Assembly: GCF_029931775.1 (NCBI RefSeq)
Contig: NC_079323.1
Location: 32,878,882 to 32,942,881, forward strand
DNA length: 64,000 bases
Origin: Euleptes europaea
Lineage: Eukaryota; Chordata; Lepidosauria; Squamata; Sphaerodactylidae
Direction: 5' to 3'
Shown: in pieces, positions 32,500-43,189 of the stretch
Numbering within the stretch: position 1 is the stretch's first letter
Layout of the letters: the number at the start of each line of letters is the position of its first letter
Notes under the pieces: generated by a model
The model's input: the letters and a program-made list of their open reading frames with translations, nothing else
Database searches by the model: none
What the model was told of the DNA's origin: nothing
Program-made: the position numbers and the translations under genes

Positions 32500-32950
32500 T
32501 AATTCAGTGGGTCGCCGTGTTAGTCTGTCTGCAGTAGTAGAAAAGGGCAAGAGTCCAGTAGCACCTTAAAGACTAACAAAAATATTTTCTGGCAGGATAT
32601 GAGCTTTCGTGAGCCACAGCTCACTTCTTCAGATACAGCTAGAATGTGAATCCATCTGCATTCATGGCTCATTACCAATGCTGATTTCTCCACACCCATC
32701 TCTCCCCTGGACATCACAGACGCTTCTACATACCACACCTAATCCCATCACGCCTGCTATTCACATTTACATACTGTTAACATTTGCACACTAATGATTG
32801 TCTGAATTCACTCTCCTCTACTTAAAAGGCAGATGGATTCACATTCTAGCTGTATCTGAAGAAGTGAGCTGTGGCTCACGAAAGCTCACACCCTGCCAGA
32901 AAACATTTTTGTTCGTCTTTAAGGTGCTACTGGACTCTTGCCCTTTTCTT
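32500..32950. mobile_element. Foldback element, hammerhead family 2, 451 bp
   Basis: Flanked by an 11-bp duplication CTAAATGGAAT (32489-32499 and 32951-32961). Inverted arms cover about 32545-32650 and 32840-32950, with a flank of about 40 nt on the left only. Each arm has a core CTGAAGA, hairpin GTGAGC/GCTCAC, GAAAGCTC (32636-32596 on the minus strand, 32851-32892 on the plus strand). Confidence 0.7.
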
Positions 32951-33033
32951 CTAAATGGAATCAATCTTCCTAAATTGGGGTTTCAGTTATGTGTTGATTA
33001 CTAGTGAACATGGAGAAGAAGCTTTGCAGAGCT

Positions 33034-33116
33034 GTCAGGATGGCCGAGCGGTCTAAGGCGCTGCGTTCAGGTCGCAGTCTCCCCTGGAGGCGTGGGTTCG
33101 AATCCCACTTCTGACA
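33034..33116 (+). tRNA. tRNA-Leu (CAG)
   Basis: An 83-nt type II tRNA with acceptor GTCAGGA/TTCTGAC, A box TGGCCGAGCGGTC, anticodon loop TTCAGGT, long variable arm and B box GGTTCGAATCC. It looks identical to the vertebrate tRNA-Leu-CAG I recall. A T4 terminator follows at 33125-33128. Confidence 0.97.
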
Positions 33117-33447
33117 AGCAAATGTTTTCTTTAAATTCCAGCGGACCTCCGTCTTTATAGATACAAACCCTTAGAACGTTTCATTAAAGCAAAATAGCAT
33201 TAAGGGTTCCTCTCCCCCAGTACTTTTAGACTCTCTTAAACCTGAGGTTTAGCATTTACAAGCAGCGATCCAAGGCCGGAAGAAGCGCCTGCAGCGGCGC
33301 ACCGAGGCATGCCCGACTCTGCTCCTGGCGGAACGGCGGCTTCATTCCCTTTGCTGCGCTAGCGTTAACCCTTTATTTGCCGGCTCTCTTGCCAGTCCGA
33401 GACTTTGGAGTGACAGACGCGAAGAGGAAAACCTCGCCGGGCGCGCA

Positions 33448-33650
33448 GGGGGTGACCGCACTTTGTATTCCCAGCGATGTATTAAGAGTTTGAAAATGTG
33501 ATAAAAAAAAAACATCGCTTTAAAAGGGTTTTTGGATACTACGGCTTATAAATGGTTGGAAGGCAAGGGGCCAAACAAAGTGCGAATCGTGTTTTTTTAT
33601 AACGTTTTCAAACTCTTAATACATCGCTGGGAATACAAAGTGCGGTAACA
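33448..33650. mobile_element. Palindromic DNA element, GGTTACC family
   Basis: Ends GGTGACCGCACTTTGTATTC and GAATACAAAGTGCGGTAAC in inverted orientation; interior shortened. Confidence 0.68.
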
Positions 33651-33729
33651 GCGGACAGACTGGCTGTTTATGCACGGGAGGGTTTTGCCTTGGATTTGCC
33701 GCTCTCTAGATGCCCATTTTCCCCATTCA

Positions 33730-33732
<3 letters not shown>

Positions 33733-33776
<44 letters not shown>
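33733..33776 (+). repeat. (CT)n(AT)n microsatellite
   Basis: A run of CT dinucleotides followed by TATA dinucleotides at the tail of the L1 insertion. Confidence 0.9.
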
Positions 33777-34161
33777 AAAACATAAAACAAAACAGTTACA
33801 ATAATAAAAAGAAAATAAAAAGATACAAAAGAGTATCAATTGTATGTTCTACGTTCGTAGTGACAAAGTTATAAAGTTCAAAAAACAAAGATACCCTTTT
33901 GACCCTCCACCCACGTTAAAAAAGTAACCCCTCACCAGACTTCCGAAGAAGTGTCTAAACAGTTTTAACAATAATATTAACAGTAAAATAGAGAAGTAAT
34001 AAAGCTTGTTTCTATAACTCACTAACTAAAATAGTAAAATCCATTTTTGCCAGTTTCTCCCAATATGTGACGGCCTTTTCCCAAGTTTTTTTGTATTCTT
34101 CCATATCTTTTCCATGTAGGAATTCTGTTAATTTGGCCATCCTCATCCATAGTTTCTCTCT
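33737..34161 (-). mobile_element. L1-type LINE 3' end with 16-bp target duplication
   Basis: Flanked by CCCCATTCAAATTCTC (33721-33736 and 34162-34177). On the minus strand it encodes MAKLTEFLHGKDMEEYKKTW and EKLAKMDFT, an L1 ORF2 C-terminus, then 3' UTR and a simple-repeat tail at the left. It interrupts a palindromic element. Confidence 0.78.
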
Positions 34162-34285
34162 CCCCATTCAAATTCTCAAAACTCTGAATGGGGGCTTATT
34201 GTTGAATTTTGGGAGTTTGGATGGGGAAAATGGGCATCTAGAGAGTGGCAAATCCAAGGCAGAACCTCCCGTGCAATAATGGCCT

Positions 34286-34468
34286 TAGGCTAGCCTGATC
34301 TTGTTAGGTCGCAGAAACTAAGTAGGGTCTGCCGTGCTTAGTCCTTGGACCGGGGGGGGGGGGGGACACCTCCAAGGAGAGTCCAGGGAGTCTGATCATC
34401 TCTTGCCTTCCAAACTCTATGGGGTCGCCATAAGTCGGCTGTGACTTAACAGCAGTTTTCACCACCAC
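34286..34468 (+). mobile_element. 5S-rRNA-derived SINE, diverged
   Basis: Head GGCTAGCCTGATCTTGTTAG, tail GGTCGCCATAAGTCGGCTGT. A G-run interrupts the middle (about 34350). Confidence 0.72.
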
Positions 34469-34949
34469 CGGTACATATTTGGCTTATACTGAAGGTTCAG
34501 ATGCTACTGCCTCCTTGTAGATAATAATCTTCTAGAATTTGTGCTACAGCTGCCTTTCCTTTATTGGTGTAGGGAAAAGACCCAGCGTAGCTATGAAGTC
34601 TTCAGTATATTACTGTGCTTTTCCTTCTTTTGCATGCTGAACGAACCATGGGCTGCAATTCAATGCCTTGCTGAGATAGGTAGCTGTCAGGTCTGGACTG
34701 GAGTGCTCTGTTATGGCAAATGAAGTAAATAAATAAAAATAAATATTCAGCCTCCATATCAAACATTCCTTGTTAAAACCTCTGATGGTCCATACATTTT
34801 CTTTGTCCTGGAGGCTGCCTATTCTCTTGCACAGTTGCCACCACAACATCCATTAGAATTTATGTCTAATTTTTATCTCACACTTCCTCCAAGAAGTTCA
34901 GGGCAGCCAGAATCACAATGCCTTCAATCTGCAGCACAGGTCTGTAGGT

Positions 34950-35262
34950 GGCTTTGGGAGCCAGTGTGGTGTAGTGGTTAAGAGGGGTGGTTTGGAGCAG
35001 TGGACTCTGATCTGGAGAGCCGGGTTTGATTCCCTACTCTTCCACATGAGCTGCGTACGTTAATTTGGTGCACTGGGTTGGTTTCCCCACTCCTACACAT
35101 GAAGCCAGTTGGGATGCCCTGGGCTAGTCACACTCTCTCAGCCCCACCTACCTCAAGGGGTCTCTGTTGTGAGGAAAGTGATTGTAAGCCGGTTTGAGTC
35201 TTCCTTTAATTGGTAGAGAAAGCTGGCATATCAAAACCAACTCTTCTTCTTCTTTGTCATCA
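34950..35262 (+). mobile_element. tRNA-derived CORE-SINE with L2-like tail, full length
   Basis: Head GCCAGTGTGGTGTAGTGGTT (A-box-like) and GGGTTTGATTCCC (B box), a CORE domain GGGCTAGTCACACTCTCTC, and a tail ending CCAACTCTTCTTCTTCTT. Confidence 0.78.
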
Positions 35263-35689
35263 ATGTTTCCGTTGAGGACATGTAAAGCTGCCGTGTGGGC
35301 CGCACTTGCAACCCCTGCCAAACATGACAAGACAAGCACGCACGCCTTGCCCAAGGAGGGCTTGCAGATGTCGGTGCTACCCCTATAACAAGTGGTGTAA
35401 TCCCTCTGGATATCAGCTGGTCGCTCACCTCTACCCCTGCGGTGTGACATCTCCTCCATCAGGCTGTCCTCCTCTGAGTCAAATATTGGCCTTACCATGA
35501 AGATGACAGTGAGCCAGTTGTCATTATATAATCAGACCCCCCCCCCCACTGACACAATACCTTAACAAGGGTGCCGAGTAAAGTTGCCAGTCATGGATAA
35601 GAAGAGGGGTACTCTTGTGCATTCGTAACTGGTTAAGCAGCAGGAAGGGAGGGTAGTAAACTGATAGAAGTAGTAAGTAGTTGGGGGGG

Positions 35690-36175
35690 AGGTGTCCCTC
35701 AAGCATCTGTATTTCATTTATGCATAAATGATCTGGAAGCAGTGATGGGGCCTAGTTTGTGGACAATGTCAAATTATTCTCAAGGAAGCATACCCAGACT
35801 GTGAAGAGGACCTCTCCAAACCGGGTGAGTGGACAACACCATGCTGAATGAGGTTCATTGTAGGTAAGTGTAAAGTGATGCACCCTGGGACAAAAATGTC
35901 CTGACTTTACATATACACTCATGGGGTCTGAGCTGGCAATGACTGGCCAGGAAAAACATCTTGGGGTTAGAGTGGATAGCTCAGAAAAATGTCGACTCGG
36001 TGCACGGCAGCGATGAGAAAGGAAAATACTACAGTAGTACGATTAGTAGAAGAAGGTCTCTAAATAAAATGGGTAGTACAGTGATACCCTTGTGTAGATC
36101 TATGCTGCAGTCACAGTTTGGACACTGAGCACAGTGCTGGTCTTCCCATCTCAAAAATATTTTACAGGCTATGTC
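35690..36175 (+). mobile_element. CR1/L2-type LINE, degraded RT region
   Basis: Parallel in order to the copy at 60781-61200: ATAAATGATCTGGAAGCAG, GTAGGTAAGTGTAAAGTGAT, ATGGGGTCTGAGCTGGCAA, GATAGCTCAGAAAAATGTC. Confidence 0.65.
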
Positions 36176-36449
36176 CAAGACTGCTGGTTAAATGTCTTTA
36201 AAAGGTGAAATCATGGAGGATACCCATGACGGATGGGTGGGGCTTCTGTGTCCAGCAACAGTCTACCATTGAATGTCAGTTTCTGGTGTTCGACCTCCGC
36301 CTAAAAAGGATGCTCAGCTAGACACAAGGATGCTGCTGACACAGCAATTCTTTGAATGAGGACCATTCAGCGACGGAATCACAGGAATCTCATTTTGCCC
36401 TTGTGAACGTAACATTTAGAAATAAATGACATAAATGAAAGAACGTAGA

Positions 36450-36522
36450 GGCACCGCTGGGATTCGAACCCAGGATCTCCTGTTTACTAGACAGGCGCTT
36501 TAACCAGCTAAGCCACGGCGCC
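36450..36522 (-). tRNA. tRNA-Thr (AGT)
   Basis: A 73-nt cloverleaf on the minus strand: acceptor GGCGCCG/CGGTGCC, anticodon loop CTAGTAA, T arm GGTTCGAATCCC. No intron. Confidence 0.96.
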
Positions 36523-36754
36523 CAGAGTTGCATCATAAGCCTACAAAAACACTCTCTAAAGAATAAATGGGGTTTAAGTTTGCTTTGCAATTTTTGGATT
36601 TCTGTAGCCATCTGTGTACCTTAAGATATGAAAGCCTAGTAAAAGCTGTTCATGGACCGCCGCAGCTCTCATCGATGCTTGATTTCAGCGCCGATCAGTA
36701 TTATCTGCAGATAAAAGCGCCTCCACCTTTACAGCTCCGAATGTCGCTCTTTCT

Positions 36755-36864
36755 TTTTTAAAATTTTATTATTATTATTATTTTCAAATTGATTTACAAT
36801 CTTAGTTATTTTTTCAGTTCCTAAAGTACATAATATAAAAGATTTCTATCTTATCTCTAAGTGT

Positions 36865-36903
<39 letters not shown>

Positions 36904-37205
36904 ACTTCCCCTCTCCCCTCCTCAGTCCATTTAATATCCATGTTTCTCTCTTTGTATTCAATTCTAATTCATTATAATAAATCAAAGCTGTCAATCCTAC
37001 AATACATTTTTAAACTTTGGTAGTGTAGTTACTCCTGACACTTTGAATTAGAGTAATTCATAGCCCTTAATATTTCCCAATTTAAGTTCAGTTGCGCAAT
37101 ATATTGTCCATGCCTCCCATTCTCGCAAAAATTCACTATTTTCCTTTGGATTTATTAATGCAGTTAATTTTGCCATTTCGGCCTCGCTCTTTCCACCTCG
37201 TTTTG
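36755..37205 (-). mobile_element. L1-type LINE 3' end
   Basis: Minus strand encodes MAKLTALINPKENSEFLREW and ATELKLGN, similar to the copy at 33737. The (AC)n/(AT)n run at about 36869-36903 lies in its 3' UTR. Confidence 0.7.
36869..36905 (+). repeat. (AC)n(AT)n microsatellite
   Basis: About 13 AC units followed by ATATATATA, in the L1 3' end. Confidence 0.9.
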
Positions 37206-37595
37206 ATGCAGCCTTCCCTGCCCAGGGGAACATTCCGGCTTCCAGGCCAACGGAGAGAGATATTTTTCATGCTGTTGATTTGCACGCATTTTGAATGGCC
37301 GCATTTTATTTTGCACCAGCACAAACCTCTCACCTCTCGAGCAGGGCCATTGGGAGTCACTCCCTGCTGTGAATCCGGCAGCTGTGAATCCGGTCTAACT
37401 TCACGCAACTGACACATTTTTTGTTTATTGCTTTTGAGAGTTTCCAAATTAGTACTTCTCCTTGGCAAAGTTAAAATCCATTTCCCTGAAAGCAGATCTA
37501 TGATGAGGATCCTAGTTCTGCAGAGGTTATTTCTGTCCTTGTGCGCAGCAAACTATACGGCTTCTTCTCTTGGGAAATTACTGAGTGCCAGCAAA

Positions 37596-37743
37596 AGATG
37601 GATTGACTCAATAAAGGAAGCCACAGCCTTCAATTTGCAAGATCTGAGCAAGGCTGTCAAAGATAGGACATTTTGGAGGACTTTCATTCATAGGGTCGCC
37701 ATGAGTCGGAAGCGACTTGACGGCACTTAACACACACACACAC
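37596..37743 (+). mobile_element. RTE-clade (Bov-B-like) LINE 3' end
   Basis: Encodes the RT-ORF tail KAVKDRTFWRTFIHRVAMSR then KRLDGT and stop, followed by an ACAC tail. The end is typical of Bov-B/RTE proteins, which finish with a VHGVxKSRTRL-type motif. Confidence 0.8.
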
Positions 37744-37785
37744 AGCAAAAGTACTTGCCCCCCACCCCCCGCTGCAAATGTGAGC

Positions 37786-37898
37786 CATTTATGCACGGGA
37801 GGGTTCGCCTTGGATTTGCTGCTCTCTAGATGCACATTTTCCCCCCCCACCCCCATCTGAATTCTCAAAACTCTGCATGGGGACTTATGGTTGAGTTT
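37786..37898. repeat. Palindromic element, GGTTTTGCC family, half copy
   Basis: GCCATTTATGCACGGGAGGG through CTCTAGATGCACATTTTCC to GGGGACTTATGGTTGAG; the second arm is missing. Confidence 0.7.
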
Positions 37899-38032
37899 GC
37901 ATTAGTGACCCAGTGGATGAGCAAGCTGGCGAAGAGGGACACGTTTCGTTTTTAACTGGTTTGCGGGCGAGCAACGCATTGTTACCCGCGTGAACGAAGG
38001 AAATAAAGGGATGCCATAGCAAAACTTTCTGC

Positions 38033-38212
38033 CCATTTATTCATGGGAGGTTTTGCATTGCATTTGTCACTTGAGAGATGCACATTTTCCCCATCTGAAT
38101 TCTCAAAACTCTGCACGGGGGCTTATTGTTGAGTTTTGAGAATATGGATGGGGAAAAAGTGCATCTAAACAGTGGCGAATCCAATGCAAAACCTTCCATG
38201 AATAAATGGCCT
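38033..38212. mobile_element. Palindromic element, GGTTTTGCC family, complete
   Basis: About 180 bp: CCATTTATTCATGGGAGG at one end and CCTTCCATGAATAAATGG at the other, with inverted arms throughout. Confidence 0.78.
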
Positions 38213-38464
38213 CTGCCTTCGTTTTGTCACTCGCTTCCAGCGAAAGGGCTGCAGGTGCCTCTTAGTCCGACCGCCTCTTCCTCTTCTGGTCTGTGACCAC
38301 AGTCCCGATTGATCATTTAAGCATTGGGGGGGGGGGAAATAGGATGTAATGTTTATGATCGGAGTCAGCTTAAAAAGAAAACAGCATCTGGTCAAGCAAT
38401 AAAAACTGCCGCATAATGCATTCTTTTCTGCAAGGGGGAAAATGGAAAAAGGTTGCACGCGAGT

Positions 38465-38538
38465 GGCCGGTTAGCTCAGTTGGTTAGAGCGTGGTGCTAA
38501 TAACGCCAAGGTCGCGGGTTCGATCCCCGTACGGGCCA
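38465..38538 (+). tRNA. tRNA-Ile (AAT)
   Basis: A 74-nt cloverleaf: A box TTAGCTCAGTTGGTTAGAG, anticodon loop CTAATAA, B box GGTTCGATCCC. The G-G position in the acceptor stem is also in the mammalian gene. A long T-run terminator starts about 38544. Confidence 0.97.
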
Positions 38539-38923
38539 GTTGCCTTTTTTTTTTCTCTCCGCAAAAAAAGTCAGATGTACTATTGAGCTGCTTTAAATTT
38601 ACTTTCCCCTTACCCCATTAGCAAAACCTCAGTATAACAAACTGTACTTCTCTGTTTGCCGGAAACTGTCATGTTTCTGAGTAGGGTCTGGTTTGGGCAT
38701 TCAGGTTGGCTTCTTAGGTGCACGCACAAAATCTCTGAACTTTCTGAACTGTCTTTAGCATTGAACCCCAAATGTACCCATCGTCGTTTCGGAGTGTTGT
38801 CAAGTATTCGGGGTTGCTTCCTCCAAGACAGCTTCTTGAATGGGATAAGTTGTAAACGGGAAACATGGTATGAAATCACAGCCTGGAAACAAAGCGTCCC
38901 CAAAAAAAATTTTTAGGAAAATG

Positions 38924-38995
38924 TGCCGTGACTCGGATTCGAACCGAGGTTGCTGCGGCCACAACGCAGAGTACTAACCACTATACGATCACGGC
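38924..38995 (-). tRNA. tRNA-His (GTG)
   Basis: A 72-nt cloverleaf on the minus strand: acceptor GCCGTGA/TCACGGC, anticodon loop TTGTGGC, B box GGTTCGAATCC. A TTTT terminator follows at 38921-38918 on the minus strand. It is convergent with tRNA-Ile, 385 bp away. Confidence 0.97.
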
Positions 38996-39406
38996 GCGCC
39001 ACCGCACAGCTGCACTAGCCCTCTTGAGCAAGTCTACATCATCAATCGCTAGTGAATGACAGCATTGTTTGCATTAAACATGTTTTTGAAGGACAGGTCT
39101 CAGAAAGACATTCTGCCCATTTGCCGCAGCAGAACAAAACGGAAAAAAACGAGCTTCGTTAAACCTTCAAGATTTCCGTGTCGCAACCAGTCAATCAACC
39201 TGTTAGTCTTTAAAGCACCATGGAACCGTTTTTCATTTTACTGCACTTTGCACTGAAAACAAACATTTCCCCCAAAGGGATCAGGAAGGAAACCCCCCAG
39301 AGGAGATGCCAGGCGGAGCTGGATGGCCCGCTTTGCTTCTGGGCGCCAGGTATGCTTGACGTGGCATCTGCTTCCGCCAGGACAGTGGCGCTCATCTCAG
39401 CAGGGC

Positions 39407-39784
39407 CTTCTAGGTGCCACCCTGCAAATGGGCAAAATCAACAGCTGCCCCTGTGCATGAGTTATTTGTTGTGCCCACCCACCCACCCATCCAGCCTTCT
39501 AGGTGCCACCCTGCAAATGGGCAAGATCAACAGCTGCCCCTGTGCATGAGTTATTTGTTGTGCCCACCCACCCATCCATCCATCCACCCATCCAGCCTTC
39601 TAGGTGCCACCCTGCAAATGGGCAAGATCAACAGCTGCCCCTGTGCATGAGTTATTTGTTGTGCCCACCCACCCACTCACCCATCCATCCATCCACCCAC
39701 CCACCCTTCTAGGTGCCACCCTGTAAATGGGCAAGATCAACAGCTGCCCCTGTGCATGAGTTATTTGTTGTGCCCACCCACCCT
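39407..39784 (+). repeat. Minisatellite, 4 units of about 89-109 bp
   Basis: Units begin CTTCTAGGTGCCACCCTGCA at 39407, 39496, 39597 and 39706. Length differs by the number of CATC/CACC repeats at the end of each unit. The unit resembles part of the L2-like fragment at 22376-22470. Confidence 0.9.
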
Positions 39785-39949
39785 TGCGGAACTGCCTGCC
39801 TGGGCTGATTCGGAGGGCTCCTAATCTCCAGGCTTTGCTCAAACTATCCAAAACTGAACTAGTCAGGTGGGCATGCGCAGACCGAGCAGGGGAGGCAAAA
39901 GGTCATTGGAGGGGTGGAAGGAAGATCAGCTGGGCTGCTAAAAACGGGG

Positions 39950-40127
39950 GCCATTTACGCACGGGAGGTTTTGCTTGGCTTTGCCACTCTCTAGATGCAC
40001 ACTTTCCCCATCCAAATTCCCCAAACTCAACAATAAGCCCCCATGCAGAGTTTTGAGAACTCAGATGGGGGAAATGTGCATCTAGAGAGAGGCAAACCCA
40101 AGGCAAAACCTCCCATGCGTAAGTGGC
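39950..40127. mobile_element. Palindromic element, GGTTTTGCC family, complete
   Basis: GCCATTTACGCACGGGAGG to CCTCCCATGCGTAAGTGGC; arms match through ACTCTCTAGATGCACA and the inverted TGTGCATCTAGAGAG. Confidence 0.8.
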
Positions 40128-40265
40128 GGAGGGGGGGGGGTTCATTCAGTCTCTGAAGGTGCTGCCTTCAGGATTCCCAAGAAGGTATTTTAAACGTAGC
40201 CTGCCAAACAGATTGATCACACAAGACTCCACAAGGGCAACAGCCTACAAGTACACAGAGTAAAA

Positions 40266-40765
40266 ATGTGTGTGTGTGTTAAGTGCCGTCAAGTCGCTTC
40301 TGACTCATGGCGACCCTATGAATGAAAGTCCTCCAAAATGTCCTGTCTTTGACAGCCTTGCTCAGATCTTGCAAACTGAGGGCTGTGGCTTCCTTTCTGG
40401 AGTCCATCCATCTCTTGTTGGGTCTTCCTCTTTTCCTGCTGCCCTCCACTTTTCCTAGCATGACTGTCTTTTCCAGTGACTCTTGTCATCTCATGATGTG
40501 ACCAAAATATGATAGCCTCAGTTTAGTCATTTTAGCTTCTAGGGTCAGTTCAGGCTTGATTTGATCTATAACCCACTGATTTGTTTGTTTTTCTGGCAGT
40601 CCACAGTATCCATGACACTCCTCCAACACCACAGTTCAAAGGAATCTACTTTCTTCCTATCAGCTTTCTTCAATGTCCAGCATTGTGGTTTGGGTTTACT
40701 GTTCTGGAGCATGTTAACATTGACCGATTTCTCCAACCCCACAAAAACCAAATGGGATCCCCAGC
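40266..40765 (-). mobile_element. RTE-clade (Bov-B-like) LINE 3' part
   Basis: Minus strand encodes KKADRKKVDSFELWCWRSV and further on EATALSLQDLSKAVKDRTFW, with the GTGT tail at the left end. Several frame breaks; a dead copy. Confidence 0.8.
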
Positions 40766-42149
40766 TATTCCTGTAAATTCTTCATTGCGTGGCTCTTAGA
40801 ATACAAAACCTGCTGGATCAGGTCCTCCTACCTTCCTCATTGTTGTTTCAGGAGACGCCAAGCATGGGGGTGCTCTCCTATAATAGTAATTTTTCAAAAG
40901 CATCACAGAGAATCAGCACTGTGATCTCCACCAATGCCACCGTTCTCTTCCTACACACTTACATAGCCATCTCTTAGATGGTTGCTGAGAACAGGGAATA
41001 GCAACAGAGTACGCAACGGTTTCAATCTTTACTAGATCAGAAAAGAAAGGCTTTCACCATTATGGATCTGTTTTTGTTTAAAGATGTTTCTTAGGTATAT
41101 CCATTTGCCAACAGACTCAAAAGTTCCAAGCCGGAGCGCCTCTTAAGTACTGAGAGATACGAACCCCTCAAGGTCAATCAGACAAATCAAATTGCTTTAA
41201 TGAACCTGCTCCCTATTACTGGCACTAAGCTCTGGTGAAGGCTGTAAATACGAATTCTTTGTGTAAGTCACCAGCAAAGAAAACAAATATGACCTTTACA
41301 GCTGGAAAACAAACATCCACAATTGCAAGCGAACTGGAAAAAATAATTTATTAAAATACATAATTTTATGACAGTTGTTTACAAAACAGCAAAACTTTAC
41401 TATTATGCGGCTCATTATGTTTACAGGGCTTTTTATTTGCAACAGATGGAACAATTGAGGTCCTAACTACTTTCCATGATTGTCAAATGTTTGCTCCTAG
41501 CTGCTGGAATAAAACACATAGGTGTAATCATAGTGCCAATTTTATTTGGTTTCTTCACAGAAGTGCTCCACAAACCCTGACAGCGAATAGAATATATCAA
41601 GCAACAGCATATTGTGATAAAAAAAATTTGGGTTTGCAGAATTTGGCCCAGAGACGTGAAGGCCCAATAGGAGGGGATCCCTTCCCCCATTTATTTTCTG
41701 AGACCTATAGTGGGGGAAATGGCAATTTTGGGGGACCACTTCAGAAGTCCCCCTCCCAAAATATGAAACACTTTTAAAGCAGTACTTTAAAATTAATTGC
41801 TGCTCCAATTTCTTTAGATCCAACAAGCAAAGGTGATACAAGATACACAGTAAAAGTACACTCAAATATCACAGAATACAGAATATTCAGATACTGGTAC
41901 CAAAGTGCAATAGGGAATTCTACTAAACATATTGCTCCTATAACACTAAGCCAATATATTTTTATGTATCATATCCTTTGACTACTCTTTCTATTCACTT
42001 CCCTCACATAACACTTCTGTATGAAATGAAAATAAAACATGAAAATCAAGGAACATTATTCCCATGTGCAGAATCAAGGTTTGAAATGCATTTAATTCAT
42101 TTGTACCCCACCTTTCTCCCCAGTGGGAACCTAGAGCAGCTTTTTTTTT

Positions 42150-42366
42150 TTTAAATTTGCAATCAAGTCACACTTGACTTATGGCAACCCCTGGTAGAAT
42201 TTTCAAGGCAAGAGACGTTCAGAGGTGGTTTTTGCTATTGCCTGCCTCCACGTCAAGACCCTGGTATTTCTTGGAGGTCTCCCATCCAAATACTTGCCAG
42301 GTCAACCCTGCTTAGCTTCTCAGATCTGACAAAATCAGGCTAGCCTGGGCTATCCAGATCAGGGCC
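42150..42366 (-). mobile_element. 5S-rRNA-derived SINE
   Basis: Minus strand head GGCCCTGATCTGGATAGCCC, TTTGTCAGATCTGAGAAGC, and a degraded tail near 42155-42190. Confidence 0.76.
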
Positions 42367-42427
42367 AGAAAAGCTTAGTCATTCCATTCAAAAGATGTAA
42401 CCAGTATGTTAATTCAATTACTCTGAA

Positions 42428-42925
42428 ATATGGCCAGAGAATCATAGAGTTGGAAGGGACCACCAGGGTCATCTAGTACCCCTGCACAATGCAGAAATTC
42501 ACAACTACCTCCCCCCACACACCCCCAGTGACCCCCACTACATGCCCAGAAGATGGCCAAGATGCATTCCCTCTCATTATCTGCTTAAGGTTATAGAATC
42601 AGCATTGCTGACAGATGGCCATCTAACCTCTTAAAAACCTCCAGGGAAGGAGAGCTCACCACCTCCCGAGGAAGCCTGTTCCACTGAGGAACCTCTCTGT
42701 TCGAAAATTCTTCCTAATGTCTAGACAGAAACTTTTTTGATTTGATTTCAACCAGTTGTTTGTGGTCCGACTTTCTGGGGCAACAGAAAACAACTCGGCA
42801 CCCTCCTCTATATGACAAGCCCTTTAAGTACTTGAAGATGGTTATCATATCCCCTCTGTCTTCTCCTCTTCAGACTAAACATACCCAAGTCCTTCAACCT
42901 TTCCTCATAGCACCCTAAGTTGTAA
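42428..42925 (-). mobile_element. CR1 LINE 3' end
   Basis: Tail at left (AATCATAGAGTTGGAAGGGA), then AGATGGCCATCTAACCTC and TCATATCCCCTCTGTCTTCT. Lies in CPOX 3' flank or distal 3' UTR. Confidence 0.85.
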
Positions 42926-43189
42926 TGTTAGAGGTATCTCTTGCCCTTGCACTAGAAATCCCCAAATGCCTGTGCAGCACTCTGCTTTCCAAGTTGCTTT
43001 CCACTAGATGGAGATCCAGCACACATGTTCTCAGTGAATTTTGTCAACCCAGCCAGCATTAGCGTGCTTTCGCTAACTCTCAATTCTGAAGTATTTTCAA
43101 AAAATGACAATAAAAACATTTGGTTTGGAATGGAGACACTTGTAAATAGTGTTAATGTAGGACAGACCGTGGAAAAGAGCCATTAAAAA

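Larger units (their letters stand above)
33663..34283. mobile_element. Palindromic element (TTTATGC...GGTTTTGCC family), split by L1
   Basis: Left arm TGTTTATGCACGGGAGG to 33736, right part from 34162 with GCATCTAGAGAGTGGCAAAT to AACCTCCCGTGC. The L1 at 33737-34161 interrupts it. Confidence 0.75.
30446..36449. other. Intergenic zone between TTF2 and tRNA-Thr
   Basis: Besides the listed SINEs, LINEs, foldback, palindromic elements and tRNA-Leu, 30446-30900, 31593-32488 and 35263-35690 contain nothing recognised. Confidence 0.5.
40766..43189. other. DNA beyond the proximal CPOX poly(A) sites
   Basis: Contains a CR1 end (42428) and a 5S-SINE (42150). The rest, 40766-42149, looks unique; it could be distal CPOX 3' UTR because AATAAA signals on the minus strand lie at 41347-41546. 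Confidence 0.4.
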
